A stretch of DNA of 64,000 nucleotides from DATAOG01 sp963753685 (GTDB lineage Bacteria; Pseudomonadota; Alphaproteobacteria; Geminicoccales; Geminicoccaceae): the NCBI GenBank assembly GCA_963753685.1, contig CAVWDE010000008.1, forward strand, positions 186,001-250,000. The letters run 5' to 3'. The translations under genes were made by a program, and so were the position numbers. The notes under the pieces are model-generated. The model was not told the DNA's origin. It made no database searches and saw only the letters and a list, made by a program, of their open reading frames with translations. Shown here in pieces: positions 36,021 to 44,905 of this stretch; positions within the stretch are counted from its first letter, which is position 1, and each line of letters opens with the position of its first letter.

Positions 36021-37907
36021 CTACCGCACCATGTCGAGCAGCTCGTTGAACAAATCGTTGGTCGCCGCGATCATCCGGGCGGAGGCCGCGTAGGCCTGCT
36101 GCAGCTGCACCAGGTTGGCCATCTCCTCGTCGATATTGACCCCGGAAACGTCGGCGGCGCGCTGCTGCAGGGCGTCGGCCAGGGCACGGTCGCGGGTCGC
36201 CGCCTGCTCGGCGCTGTCGGCCAGCGTCGCGCTGTGGGCGATGATGTCGCCCGCATAGGTGGTGAGGCTCACCGACTTCGCCGGCAGGCCGCCGCGCGCG
36301 ATCACCGGCTGGGCGTCGCTCAGAACCTGGGCGAGCGCCTGGGCTGCCCGGTTGTCGCCGGCGCCACCGAGGGTCGCGGTGAGCGGCGAGGTCGAGACGT
36401 CGAGGCGCGCCGTGCTGAGCAGCGAGGGATCGGCCCGGAGGTCGGCGCGGACCCCGAGGTCGCTCGCGCGGCCGCCGTTCTGGACCATCAGGTCGTTGAG
36501 GCCGAAATACTGCGCGAAGCCATAGTCGCGATCGCGGCCGGCGGCGTCGGTGACCGTCACGCTACTGTCGCCCTCGGCGATCGCGATCCCCTGACCACTG
36601 TCCGCGAGCGCGATCTCGAGATTGCCGTCGGCGCCGATCGCGGCGCTGCCGAAGGCGCCGAGGCTGGCGTTGATCTGGGCCGCGAGCGCGGTCTCGTCGG
36701 CGGCCGCGCCGACGTCGACCTGGAAGGCGAGCTGGGTACTGCCGTCGGTGCGGTCGATCACCGCGATCGTCGCCGTGCCGCTCCGGGTCGCGCCGGCGAA
36801 GTCGGAAAGATCGGTGCGGGTGCCCGAAAGCTGGCTTGGCGGCGGCACCGCGCTGCCGTCGTTGTGGGCGGCGTTGAGGGCGAAGCGCAGCCCGTCGGCG
36901 AGCTCCTGGAGCTGGTCGTCGAGCGCCGGCAGCACGCTGTCGCGGACCTCGAGCAGGCCGGCGAGCTGGCCGCCCCTGATCCGGCTCGTGATCACCTGGC
37001 TGGCATCGGCGACGGCGTCGTTCTGGAGCTCGGCATTGAGCGTGCTGCGGAGACCACCCGAGACCAGCTGGACGCCGGCGGTCGGATCGAGCGGCTGGCC
37101 GGTTGCCCGATCGAGCTGGTCCTTGCGGAAGATCGCGATCGGCTGGAACGGTGTGTCGGCTACGACCACGGTCGCCGGATTGTAGACCACGACCCTGGGC
37201 GTCGAATCGAGCAGGGTCTCGCCGCCCGCGGTGTAGATCGCGAGCGTGTTACCGTCCTGGGTCGTGGTCCGGATGTCGATCTGGCCGGCCAGCTGGTTGA
37301 CCAGCGTATCGCGCCGGTCGAGCAGATCGGGGCTGACGTCGCCGAGGTTGGCCTGGCGCTTGATCTGAGTGTTGAGGTCGGCGATGCCCTGCAACTCGTC
37401 ATTGATCGCGTCGACCGTCCGGCCGATCGTCTGGTCGGCATCGGCGCGCAGGGTCTGGACCTGGTCGGCGAGCCCGCCGATCGACTGGCCTACGTCTTCG
37501 GCCGCGTGCACGACCTGGAGCGCCAGCGCCGGGATGCCCGGATCGTTGCCGAGATCCTCGAGCGCGGTCTGCAGAGCGCCGATCTGGGTCGCCAGGTCGC
37601 GATCGTCGCCGGGCGCGCTGAAGGCGTCCTGGAGCAGGCTCTGGTAGTGCTCCAGGGCATCGCTGCGGCCGGCGACGCCGCTCTGGCGGCGAACCTCGTC
37701 GGTCAGGAACTGGTCGGTGATGCGCGTGACGTCGGTCGCCTCGACCCCGGCCCCGCGGCTGCCGACGACCACAGCCTGCTGGTTCAAAACCTTGCGGCTG
37801 TAGCCCTCGGTGTTGGCGTTGGCGACGTTGTTGGCCGTGACCGCGAGCGCGCGCTGGGCGACGTTCAGCCCGGAGACGGCGCTAGCCAGGGCGGCGGTGA
37901 GGCTCAA
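36021..37907 (-). CDS. flgK: flagellar hook-associated protein FlgK (HAP1)
   Basis: The 628-residue hook-filament junction protein has the rod/hook N-terminal motif (ALASAVSGLNVAQRALAVTANNVANANTEGYSRK) and a C-terminal axial helix with EEMANLVQLQQAYAASARMIAATNDLFNELLDMV. The middle is a long variable domain. It is 11 bases downstream of the flgN-like gene and 12 upstream of flgL. Confidence 0.95.
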   Translation of the reverse strand: MSLTAALASAVSGLNVAQRALAVTANNVANANTEGYSRKVLNQQAVVVGSRGAGVEATDVTRITDQFLTDEVRRQSGVAGRSDALEHYQSLLQDAFSAPGDDRDLATQIGALQTALEDLGNDPGIPALALQVVHAAEDVGQSIGGLADQVQTLRADADQTIGRTVDAINDELQGIADLNTQIKRQANLGDVSPDLLDRRDTLVNQLAGQIDIRTTTQDGNTLAIYTAGGETLLDSTPRVVVYNPATVVVADTPFQPIAIFRKDQLDRATGQPLDPTAGVQLVSGGLRSTLNAELQNDAVADASQVITSRIRGGQLAGLLEVRDSVLPALDDQLQELADGLRFALNAAHNDGSAVPPPSQLSGTRTDLSDFAGATRSGTATIAVIDRTDGSTQLAFQVDVGAAADETALAAQINASLGAFGSAAIGADGNLEIALADSGQGIAIAEGDSSVTVTDAAGRDRDYGFAQYFGLNDLMVQNGGRASDLGVRADLRADPSLLSTARLDVSTSPLTATLGGAGDNRAAQALAQVLSDAQPVIARGGLPAKSVSLTTYAGDIIAHSATLADSAEQAATRDRALADALQQRAADVSGVNIDEEMANLVQLQQAYAASARMIAATNDLFNELLDMVR

Positions 37908-37918
37908 GGTCGGCTCCC

Positions 37919-38356
37919 TCAGAGCTTGCGGTCGAAGGCGACCGCGATCACCCGGCCGCGCGGTTCGGGGCTGGCACCCTGGCCGCGCGCCCCGTAGGTG
38001 AAGCCGGCGGCGCTGCGCGCCAGGCTGTCGCCGATGTTGCGCAGCACCTTCTCGACCACCGACTGGGCCGCCAGGAGGGCGTTGAGGTTGGCGGTCACGG
38101 TCTCCTGGAAGGCGCGCATCGCGTCGTGCAGCTGGCTGCGGATCGACGGCTCGAGCGCCGCCACGATCTCCGGACTGCAGCGCAGCCGCGCCAGCTCGAT
38201 CTCGTAGGCCTCGGCGAGCGCCTCCTTCTCGTCCTGGATATCCGGCAGGGCCTCGAGCCGCATGCTGCGCAGCACCGCCCGCTCATGGTCCATGACCTGG
38301 CCCAGCCGCTTCATCAGCGTCATCAGCACGGTGATCTGCTCGAGCGGCTCCATCAC
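37919..38356 (-). CDS. flgN: FlgN-like hook-filament junction chaperone
   Basis: The 145-residue, mostly helical protein lies directly before flgK, where the FlgK/FlgL export chaperone FlgN is normally encoded. It has a long N-terminal helix pair (LMTLMKRLGQVMDHERAVL, DIQDEKEALAEAYEIELARL), as FlgN proteins do, and a C-terminal AGFTYGARGQ segment. Assignment rests on position and overall character; sequence signatures of FlgN are weak. Its start overlaps the flgJ stop by four bases. Confidence 0.6.
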   Translation of the reverse strand: MMEPLEQITVLMTLMKRLGQVMDHERAVLRSMRLEALPDIQDEKEALAEAYEIELARLRCSPEIVAALEPSIRSQLHDAMRAFQETVTANLNALLAAQSVVEKVLRNIGDSLARSAAGFTYGARGQGASPEPRGRVIAVAFDRKL

Positions 38357-38661
38357 GCCACCTCCTGCACCTTGAGCATCTCCTTCAGCACGGCATCAGC
38401 CACGCCGACGCCGCCGCTGCGGCTGATCAACTTGGCCACCTCGTCGTTGAACATGTCGTGAAACAGCGTCTGCTCGCCGCCCTCGCCCGCGGTCTGATCG
38501 CTGCTGGAACCCTGATTGATCCTGGAGAGGACCTGGGCCAGGAAGACCGCCTCGAACTGCTGGGCGACGTCGCGCAGCGCCTCGAGGTTGGCAGGCTTGC
38601 CGGGTGCCGTCGCCGGGCCGCCGGCCGCCGTCACCGGGCTCGGAATCGCTTGGGTCATCAC
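38353..38661 (-). CDS. flgJ: rod-binding protein, FlgJ N-terminal type
   Basis: The 102-residue protein is a stand-alone rod-binding domain: VAQQFEAVFLAQVLSRINQG and TLFHDMFNDEVAKLISRSGGVGVADAVLKEML. It lacks the muramidase domain of enteric FlgJ, as is usual in alphaproteobacteria. It helps assemble the rod through the peptidoglycan. Its ATG overlaps the flgI stop and its stop overlaps the flgN-like start, both by four bases. Confidence 0.85.
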   Translation of the reverse strand: MMTQAIPSPVTAAGGPATAPGKPANLEALRDVAQQFEAVFLAQVLSRINQGSSSDQTAGEGGEQTLFHDMFNDEVAKLISRSGGVGVADAVLKEMLKVQEVA

Positions 38662-39812
38662 ATCACCACGATTTCGGCCTGCAAGGCGCCTGCTGCCTTG
38701 ATCGCCTGGAGGATGCTGATCAGATCGCGGGGTCCGACGCCGAGCGCATTGAGACCGGCGACCAGGTCCTGCAGGCTCACCCCCTCCTGCAGGACGACCA
38801 TGTGGCGGTCGCCGCCCTCGTCGACCTGAACGCTGGTGCGCGGCACCACGGTCGTTTCGCCCTGGGCGAGCGGATTGGGCTGCGAGACCTGGGGGGTCTC
38901 GGTCACCCGCACCGTGAGGTTGCCCTGGGCGACCGCGACCTGGCTGATCCGGACGTTGTCGCCCATGACGATGATCCCGGACTGCTCGTCGATCAGCACC
39001 CGGGCCGGCTGGTCGGGCTGGACCGCGAGCTGCTCGATCTCGGTCAGCAGCGCGGCGGTCCGGCCGTGATAGGCCGCCGGCACGTTGAGCGCCACGGTCG
39101 CCGGGTCGGTCGCCCGTGCGAGCGGGGAGCGGAAGTGGTCGTTGATCACCCTCGCGATCCGCGCCGCGGTCGTGAAGTCGGGATTGCGCAGCGCCAGCCG
39201 GATGCGCTTCAGCTGGTCGAGCTCGAACTCGACCTCGCGCTCGACGATCCCGCCGTCCGCGATCCGGGCCGAGGTCGGCACGCCCTTGGTGACGCTCTCG
39301 GCGCTGCCCTGGGCGACGAAGCCGCCGATCGTGAGCTGACCTTGGCTGACGGCGTAGATCTCGCCGTTGGCGCCGTACAGCGGCGTGACCAGGAGCGTGC
39401 CACCTTCCAGCGACTTGGCGTCGCCGAGCGCGCTGACCGAGACGTCCAGACGCGAGCCCTGGCGTGCGAAGGCCTGAAGGGTCGCGGTGACCATGACCGC
39501 GGCGACGTTCTTGGTCTTGAGATCCTGACCGCGGGTCGCGACGCCCAGGCGCTCCAGCATCGCCTCCAGGCTGCCGGCGGTGAAGGCCGAGTTGCGGAGC
39601 GAGTCGCCGGTGCCGTTGAGGCCGACCACGAGGCCATAGCCGACCAGCAGGTTGTCGCGCACCCCCTCGAAGTTGGTGATGTCCTTGATCCGCGACGTGG
39701 CCAAGGCCGGCGATCCGAGCGCGGCGACCAGCAGCAGGCCGGCGAGCAGGGCGCGCGGCGCGCGACCGGCGGCAGCGGCGATCTGGCGAACGGAATGCAG
39801 GGCTCGTTCCAT
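38658..39812 (-). CDS. flgI: flagellar P-ring protein FlgI
   Basis: FlgI forms the periplasmic P ring around the rod. The 384-residue precursor has a signal peptide ending ALA (about residue 38), then SRIKDITNFEGVRDNLLVGYGLVVGLNGTGDSL, the family hallmark, and the C-terminal LQDLVAGLNALGVGPRDLISILQAIKAAGALQAE. It is the first gene of a minus-strand operon running to the OGT gene, with a sigma-54-like element 28 bases upstream, and is divergent from fliX. Confidence 0.96.
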   Translation of the reverse strand: MERALHSVRQIAAAAGRAPRALLAGLLLVAALGSPALATSRIKDITNFEGVRDNLLVGYGLVVGLNGTGDSLRNSAFTAGSLEAMLERLGVATRGQDLKTKNVAAVMVTATLQAFARQGSRLDVSVSALGDAKSLEGGTLLVTPLYGANGEIYAVSQGQLTIGGFVAQGSAESVTKGVPTSARIADGGIVEREVEFELDQLKRIRLALRNPDFTTAARIARVINDHFRSPLARATDPATVALNVPAAYHGRTAALLTEIEQLAVQPDQPARVLIDEQSGIIVMGDNVRISQVAVAQGNLTVRVTETPQVSQPNPLAQGETTVVPRTSVQVDEGGDRHMVVLQEGVSLQDLVAGLNALGVGPRDLISILQAIKAAGALQAEIVVM

Positions 39813-39839
39813 GCTGGCGGGTCCTCTGCGCTGTCCCCT

Positions 39840-39855
39840 AGCGAGCGCCGTGCCA
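39840..39855 (-). promoter_or_regulatory. sigma-54-like promoter of the flgI operon
   Basis: On the minus strand the sequence is TGGCACGGCGCTCGCT: a perfect -24 block and the invariant GC of the -12 block at the correct spacing (TCGC instead of TTGC). It lies 28 bases before the flgI start codon, leaving a short leader. Confidence 0.65.
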
Positions 39856-39921
39856 AGCGCCCGGGAGCGGCGGTCTTGCTCGGAATTGAGCGCTCGACGC
39901 GGCAGGGCGGCCGGCCGCGTC

Positions 39922-39958
39922 CGGCAAAGCTTGCCAGACGGCCGGGCAATTCTTGCCG
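39922..39958. promoter_or_regulatory. two 15-bp inverted repeats between flgI and fliX
   Basis: CGGCAAAGCTTGCCA (39922-39936) and GGGCAATTCTTGCCG (39944-39958) are of the same family as the repeats before the flagellin genes, here with centres 22 bp apart. They lie about 65-115 bases upstream of the flgI -24/-12 element and 200 bases before fliX, so one activator could serve both directions. The rest of the 346-base gap (39813-40158) shows no gene. Confidence 0.6.
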
Positions 39959-40158
39959 CGGGCCGCCGGTCGAGAGCCAGCGCGGGAGGCGCGCGGTGCG
40001 CTGGTCTTCACCGGTCGTTAACCATGACGGGCGCAGTCTCAGGCCTGTGAGCCCCGGCGTTGCCCGCCCGCCGGTTATGTCGTGGTGGTCACGCGCGGTG
40101 TGTCGGGGACCGCCCGGGCGGCGGACGGGCTGACGGAACATGGCGACGCGAGGCAGCG

Positions 40159-40587
40159 ATGAAGATCACGGGTTCCGGGTCGACCGCCGGACCGAGCCAG
40201 CGACGCAAGGTCTCGGGTCGCAGCGGCGAGCGTACCGTCCCTGGCTTTGCCGAACACGTCGGCGTCAGGTCGGCCGCGAGCTCGGGGGTCACTCCGACCA
40301 CGCCGCTCGCGGCCCTGGACGGCGTGCTCGCGGCGCAGGAGGCGCCCGACCCGACCGAGCAGCGCAGGCGCGCCGTCCGTCACGGCCAGAGCCTCCTGGC
40401 CGAGCTTCACGATCTGCAGCTCGGTCTCATCGAGGGCTGGGTGTCCGAGGGCACGCTGCATCGCTTGGCCGGGCTGCTCGACGGGCTGCGCCCGGCGGTC
40501 GCGGACACCAGGCTCGACGCGGTGCTCGATGACCTCGAGCTCCGGGCCGCGGTCGAGCTGGCCAAGCTGCGCGGCGGCTCGGCGTGA
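40159..40587 (+). CDS. fliX: flagellar assembly regulator FliX
   Basis: In Caulobacter FliX couples early flagellar assembly to the sigma-54 activator FlbD. The 142-residue protein has a basic, low-complexity N terminus and the family core QRRRAVRHGQSLLAELHDLQLGLIEG, followed by a helical C-terminal half ending in VLDDLELRAAVELAKLRGG. The ATG at 40159 follows GAGG. It is divergent from the flgI operon. Its presence supports reading the nearby inverted repeats as FlbD-type sites. Confidence 0.78.
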   Translation: MKITGSGSTAGPSQRRKVSGRSGERTVPGFAEHVGVRSAASSGVTPTTPLAALDGVLAAQEAPDPTEQRRRAVRHGQSLLAELHDLQLGLIEGWVSEGTLHRLAGLLDGLRPAVADTRLDAVLDDLELRAAVELAKLRGGSA

Positions 40588-40691
40588 GCAACCGCAAGCG
40601 AGGCGCGATTCTGTGAACGAGGATGGGATTGGCGCCCGCTCCGCTTTGGCGCATAGTCGTGGGCAGTGGCAAGCGATGAAGGCGATTGCGA

Positions 40692-41258
40692 ATGCCTCAA
40701 AGGTTGCTTGCGCTGATCGCGACCCTCTGGCTGGTGGTCGCCGGGATCGGGTCCGGACCGGCACGCGCGGACCAGCAGGACGCCCGCCTCGGGCCCTTGT
40801 TCGCCCGTCTCCAGACCACCTCGAGCGCACCCGAGGCGCAGGCGATCGAGCAGCGCATCTGGGCGATCTGGAGCCAGTCCGACGACGCCCAGGCCAACGT
40901 TCTGATGCGCGAGGGCGTGGTCGCGATGGCCGAGGGGCAATATGGCGTGGCCCTGGAGCGCTTCAATCGTCTGGTCGAGCAGGCCCCGAAGTTCGCCGAG
41001 GGCTGGAACAAGCGCGCCACCCTCTACTATCTGATGGGCAACTACGAGGCTTCGGTGCTCGATATCCGGCGGACCCTCGAGCTCGAGCCGCGCCATTTCG
41101 GCGCGCTCTCGGGTCTCGGGCTGATCTACGACGCGATCGACGACCCGTCGGCGGCCTTGCGCAGCTTCGAGGCGGCGGTCGCGATCGATCCGCATCTCGA
41201 GACGACCAAGGAACGCATCAAGGCGCTCCGCCGCCAGCTGGGCGGCCGGCCGACCTGA
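40692..41258 (+). CDS. tetratricopeptide-repeat protein, secreted
   Basis: The 188-residue product has a signal peptide (about 1-26, ending ARA) and three TPR units, for example QYGVALERFNRLVEQAPKFAEGWNKRATLYYLMGNYEASVLDIRRTLELEP (abridged here: QYGVALERF to LDIRRTLELEP). It is probably a periplasmic scaffold protein; partner unknown. The ATG at 40692 is chosen because GAAGG lies nine bases upstream; a TTG at 40686 is also in frame. It is 104 bases after fliX and 109 before the lipid-transport operon. Confidence 0.75.
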   Translation: MPQRLLALIATLWLVVAGIGSGPARADQQDARLGPLFARLQTTSSAPEAQAIEQRIWAIWSQSDDAQANVLMREGVVAMAEGQYGVALERFNRLVEQAPKFAEGWNKRATLYYLMGNYEASVLDIRRTLELEPRHFGALSGLGLIYDAIDDPSAALRSFEAAVAIDPHLETTKERIKALRRQLGGRPT

Positions 41259-41367
41259 GCCACGCCCGGGTCCGGCCGGGCATGGCTTGCCTGGGCCGGA
41301 ACGTCGAGGCCAGGGGCTGGCCTGACGCGCCCGCGGGCGCACCCTCGGTCACCGGGCGGCTCGGCCC

Positions 41368-42510
41368 ATGGTGACCGCGGCGGGCTGGCTGACCGGCGCC
41401 CGTGACGGCGACCGGTTGCGGATCGAGGCCGGCGGCGCCTGGACGCTCGAAGGGCTGGCGCGGCTGGATGGGGCGCGCCAGTCGCTGCTCGCGACCATGG
41501 CCGAAGACGCCGGTCGGGCCGAGGTCGACGGCACCGCGCTTGATACCCTCGACACCGCGGGCGCCTGGTTGCTGTACCAGCTCGAGCGTAGCCTCGAGAG
41601 CCTTGGCTGGCAGGTCGAGCTGGCCGGACTGCCCGAGCATCACACGGCGCTGCTGGCCGAGATCCGCAGGGTCGAGCCGAAGGCGCCGGCGCCGGACGTC
41701 GAGCTCAATCCGTTCGTCCGGATCCTCGCCGAGCTCGGTCGGGACACGCTGCTGGCCGGTGCCGAAGCGGCCCGGCTCCTATCGTTCTATGGCCAGACGG
41801 TGGCGAACCTCGGGCGCATCCTGGTGCGACCCGGCCGGCTGCGTCTGACCTCACTGACCCACCACCTCGAGAAGACCTGCCTCGACGCCCTGCCGATCGT
41901 AGGCCTGATCGCCTTCCTGATCGGCGTCATCATGGCCTACCAGGGGGCCGATCAGCTGCGCCGGTTTGGCGCCGAAATCTTCACGGTCAACCTGCTCGGC
42001 ATCTCGATCCTGCGCGAGATTGCGATCCTTTTGACTGCGATCGTGATCGCGGGCCGCTCGGGCAGCGCCTTCACGGCGCAGATCGGGACCATGAAGGTCA
42101 ACCAGGAGGTCGACGCGCTTCGCACCCTTGGGCTCGACCCGATCGAGGTCCTGGTCCTGCCGCGCGTGCTGGCCCTGATGATCGCCCTGCCGCTGCTGTC
42201 GTTCTTCGCCGACATCCTGGCCCTGCTGGGCGGCGGCCTGATGTGCGCCGGCGCACTCGACATCTCGCCCGCCCAATTCCTCAGCCAGCTCAGCAAGGCG
42301 ATCACCATCGGAACTTTCCTGGTTGGGATCGGCAAGGCGCCGGTGTTCGCCTTCGTGATCGCCATGGTCGGCTGCTACGAGGGGCTGAGCGTCAGCGGCA
42401 GTGCCGAGAGTGTCGGGCGGATGACGACCCGTTCGGTGGTCGTCGGCATCTTTCTGGTGATCGTGTTCGACGCGCTGTTCTCGATCCTGTTCTCCTATAT
42501 CGGCGTGTGA
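41368..42510 (+). CDS. mlaE: MlaE-type lipid ABC transporter permease with N-terminal STAS-like domain
   Basis: The 380-residue protein starts with a ~110-residue STAS-like domain (the job of separate MlaB in E. coli). The MlaE permease follows: LIAFLIGVIMAYQGADQLRRFGAEIF, LLTAIVIAGRSGSAFTAQIGTMKVNQEVDALRTLGLDPIEVLVLPRV (in two adjacent segments) and GCYEGLSVSGSAESVGRMTTRSVV. It forms the inner-membrane core of a phospholipid transporter. It overlaps the ATPase gene by four bases (GTGA). Confidence 0.92.
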   Translation: MVTAAGWLTGARDGDRLRIEAGGAWTLEGLARLDGARQSLLATMAEDAGRAEVDGTALDTLDTAGAWLLYQLERSLESLGWQVELAGLPEHHTALLAEIRRVEPKAPAPDVELNPFVRILAELGRDTLLAGAEAARLLSFYGQTVANLGRILVRPGRLRLTSLTHHLEKTCLDALPIVGLIAFLIGVIMAYQGADQLRRFGAEIFTVNLLGISILREIAILLTAIVIAGRSGSAFTAQIGTMKVNQEVDALRTLGLDPIEVLVLPRVLALMIALPLLSFFADILALLGGGLMCAGALDISPAQFLSQLSKAITIGTFLVGIGKAPVFAFVIAMVGCYEGLSVSGSAESVGRMTTRSVVVGIFLVIVFDALFSILFSYIGV

Positions 42511-43292
42511 CGGGCGTGACCGGGGAGCCCGCCATCCACGTCCAAGGCCTGCGTACCCGATTCGGCGCGCAGGTGATCCATGACCGCCTCGACCTCGAGG
42601 TCCAGCGCGGCGAGGTGATCGGCATCGTCGGCGGGTCGGGGACCGGCAAGTCGGTGCTGCTGCGGACCATCCTCGGCCTGCAGCGTGCCGAGCAGGGGCG
42701 CATCCAGGTGCTGGGCCAGGAGCTCGAGCGGCTGAGCGATGCGGCGCGCCGGTCGCTGCAGGCGCGCCAGGGGGTGCTGTTCCAGGATGGCGCGTTGTTC
42801 AGCTCGCTGACCGTCGGCCAGAACATCCAGACGCCGCTGCGTGAGCGGCTCGAGCTGCCGGAGGCGCTGCTCGACCAGATCGCCGGCCTGAAGCTCGCCC
42901 TGGTCGGACTGCCGATCGACGCCTGCCACAAGTATCCGGCCGAGCTGTCCGGTGGCATGCGCAAGCGGGCCGGGCTCGCCCGCGCCCTGGCCCTGGATCC
43001 GGAAATCCTGTTCCTCGACGAGCCGACCGCCGGCCTCGATCCTATCGGGGCGACCGACTTCGACCGCCTGATCCGGGGCCTGCAGCGCAGCCTCGGCCTG
43101 ACCGTGGTCATGGTCACCCACGATCTGGATTCGCTGCTGGCGATCTGCGATCGGGTGGCGGCACTGATCGATAAACGCGCGCTGGTTGGTACATTGGACG
43201 AATTGCGCAACCGTGATCATCCATGGCTGCGGGCCTACTTCCACGGGCCCCGTGGCCGCGCGGCCGTGCTGCCGGGGGCTCGGGGGGCCTAG
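42507..43292 (+). CDS. mlaF: MlaF-type lipid ABC transporter ATP-binding protein
   Basis: The 261-residue ATPase has Walker A GGSGTGKS, the Q-loop in VLFQDGALFSSLTV, the signature LSGGMRKRAGLARA, Walker B ILFLDEPTAGLDP and the His switch VTHDLDS. The GTG at 42507 overlaps the permease stop, indicating coupled translation; a GTG at 42516 is possible. SGGMRKR and the conserved order place it in the Mla/MCE group. The MCE gene starts directly after its stop. Confidence 0.92.
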   Translation: MTGVTGEPAIHVQGLRTRFGAQVIHDRLDLEVQRGEVIGIVGGSGTGKSVLLRTILGLQRAEQGRIQVLGQELERLSDAARRSLQARQGVLFQDGALFSSLTVGQNIQTPLRERLELPEALLDQIAGLKLALVGLPIDACHKYPAELSGGMRKRAGLARALALDPEILFLDEPTAGLDPIGATDFDRLIRGLQRSLGLTVVMVTHDLDSLLAICDRVAALIDKRALVGTLDELRNRDHPWLRAYFHGPRGRAAVLPGARGA

Positions 43293-44264
43293 ATGGAGAT
43301 TCGCGCGAGCTATCTGCTGGTCGGGACTGTGGTCCTGAGCTTGATCGCCGGATTGGCCGGGTTCAGCGTCTGGCTGGTCAAGGCCGACAGCGAGCGCCAG
43401 GTGGCGCGCTACCAGATCGCCTTTCAGGGTACGATCAGCGGTCTGCAGGACAGCAGCCCGGTGCTCTATCGCGGGATCCCGGTCGGGCGGGTCGCCGATA
43501 TCCGGATCGATCCCACGGACATCGAGACGGTCCTGGTGACGGTCGAGGTCGACCGGCGCACGCCGATCAAGGAAGATACCGTCGCGACCCTCGAGATGCA
43601 GGGCATCACCGGGATCGCCTATGTGCAGCTGCGGGGCGGCACCCAGGCGAGCGCCCGCCTCGATCCGAGCGCCAAGCCACCGCCACGGATCCCGTCGCGC
43701 CGGTCGGCCCTGGAGCGGGTGTTCGAATCGACGCCCGAGCTGCTCGGCCGCGCGGTCGCTCTGGCCGATCGCCTGACCCGGCTGTTCGAGGACAAGAACC
43801 TCGACGCCGTGGCTGGCACGTTGCGCAACCTCGAGACCTTCACCGCCACCCTGGCCAGGCGCAGCGATCAGGTCGACGCGCTGCTGGTCGGCGCCGCCGA
43901 CGCGGCGCGCCAGGTCGAGGGGATGTCCACGGACTTGAAACAGTTGATCGGCGATCTTCGTCAGCTGACGACCCATGTCGACCAGCGGGTCGCCACGCTG
44001 GGCGGCGACGTGACGGCGACCCTCGGCCAGCTGCGCGGCGCAGCGACCACAGTCGGGAACGCTGCGGACCATCTCGACGGGCTGATCGGGACCCTGCACC
44101 AGCCTTTGGACGATTTTGCCAACACCGGATTGTACGACTTCAGCCAGCTGGCCGGCGAGACCCGCCAGCTGATCGCGGCGCTCAGCCGCATGACCAAGGA
44201 GTTCGAGCGGGATCCGGCCGGCTTTCTGATCGGCCGGGGGAACAGAGGATTCGAAACGCAATGA
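43293..44264 (+). CDS. mlaD: MlaD-type MCE-domain lipid transport protein
   Basis: The 323-residue protein has one N-terminal membrane segment (about 8-28) and a single MCE domain (about 38-115; GLQDSSPVLYRGIPVGRVADI, LEMQGITGIAYVQL). A long helical periplasmic region follows, longer than in E. coli MlaD and with heptad-like repeats (LAGETRQLIAALSRMTKEF). It would bind lipid in the periplasm. Its stop overlaps the lipoprotein start in ATGA. Confidence 0.9.
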   Translation: MEIRASYLLVGTVVLSLIAGLAGFSVWLVKADSERQVARYQIAFQGTISGLQDSSPVLYRGIPVGRVADIRIDPTDIETVLVTVEVDRRTPIKEDTVATLEMQGITGIAYVQLRGGTQASARLDPSAKPPPRIPSRRSALERVFESTPELLGRAVALADRLTRLFEDKNLDAVAGTLRNLETFTATLARRSDQVDALLVGAADAARQVEGMSTDLKQLIGDLRQLTTHVDQRVATLGGDVTATLGQLRGAATTVGNAADHLDGLIGTLHQPLDDFANTGLYDFSQLAGETRQLIAALSRMTKEFERDPAGFLIGRGNRGFETQ

Positions 44265-44905
44265 CGCTCTCGCCGCCTGGTCTCGGTCGGGCGCTGGCCA
44301 TGGCCGCGTGCCTGGCGCTCGGAGCCTGCGCCGCCGCGCTCGAGCTGGCCAGCTCCGACCCACCCCCCCTGTACGAGCTGACGCCGAAGAGCAGCTTTAC
44401 CGACGACCTGCCGGAAGTCGACGCGCGGCTCAGCATCGAGGTGCCGACCGCGACCGCCGGCCTGAACAGCGCCCGGATCGCGTTGCGGCCGACGCCGACC
44501 ACCCTCGAGTACTACGCCCGTGCCAACTGGATCGACGTCCTGCCGGTCATGGTCCAGACTCTGCTGCTCGAATCGTTCGACAACGCCGGCAAGATCGACG
44601 TGCTCGGCCGCGGCGTGGTCGGGGTCCGCGCCGAATACGCGCTGTTGGTCAATATCCGCGAATTTCAAGCCGAATATGACGGCCCCGGCGCGCCCAAGGT
44701 CCGGGTGCGCCTGCAGGCTCGGCTGGTGCGCCTGCCGCGGCGCATTTCGCTCGGGTCGACCTCCGGGGAGTTCGTCGTGCAGGCCACGGACACCTCGATG
44801 GCGGCGATCGTGCAGGCGTTCGACGAGGCCTTCGGCAAGGTGGCCAAGCACTTGGTCGAGTGGACCATCCGGCAGAGCGCGACTGCCCAGACGGCACACA
44901 GCTGA
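44261..44905 (+). CDS. ABC-type transport auxiliary lipoprotein
   Basis: The 214-residue lipoprotein has a lipobox ending LALGAC (Cys about residue 24) and an ABC-transport auxiliary domain of the PqiC/LptE-like kind. The domain begins PPPLYELTPKSSF and has VMVQTLLLESFDNAG and RAEYALLVNIREFQAEY. It is last in the mlaE-mlaF-mlaD-lipoprotein operon and probably links the inner-membrane transporter to the outer membrane. No mlaC (soluble carrier) is next to it. Confidence 0.85.
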   Translation: MTLSPPGLGRALAMAACLALGACAAALELASSDPPPLYELTPKSSFTDDLPEVDARLSIEVPTATAGLNSARIALRPTPTTLEYYARANWIDVLPVMVQTLLLESFDNAGKIDVLGRGVVGVRAEYALLVNIREFQAEYDGPGAPKVRVRLQARLVRLPRRISLGSTSGEFVVQATDTSMAAIVQAFDEAFGKVAKHLVEWTIRQSATAQTAHS

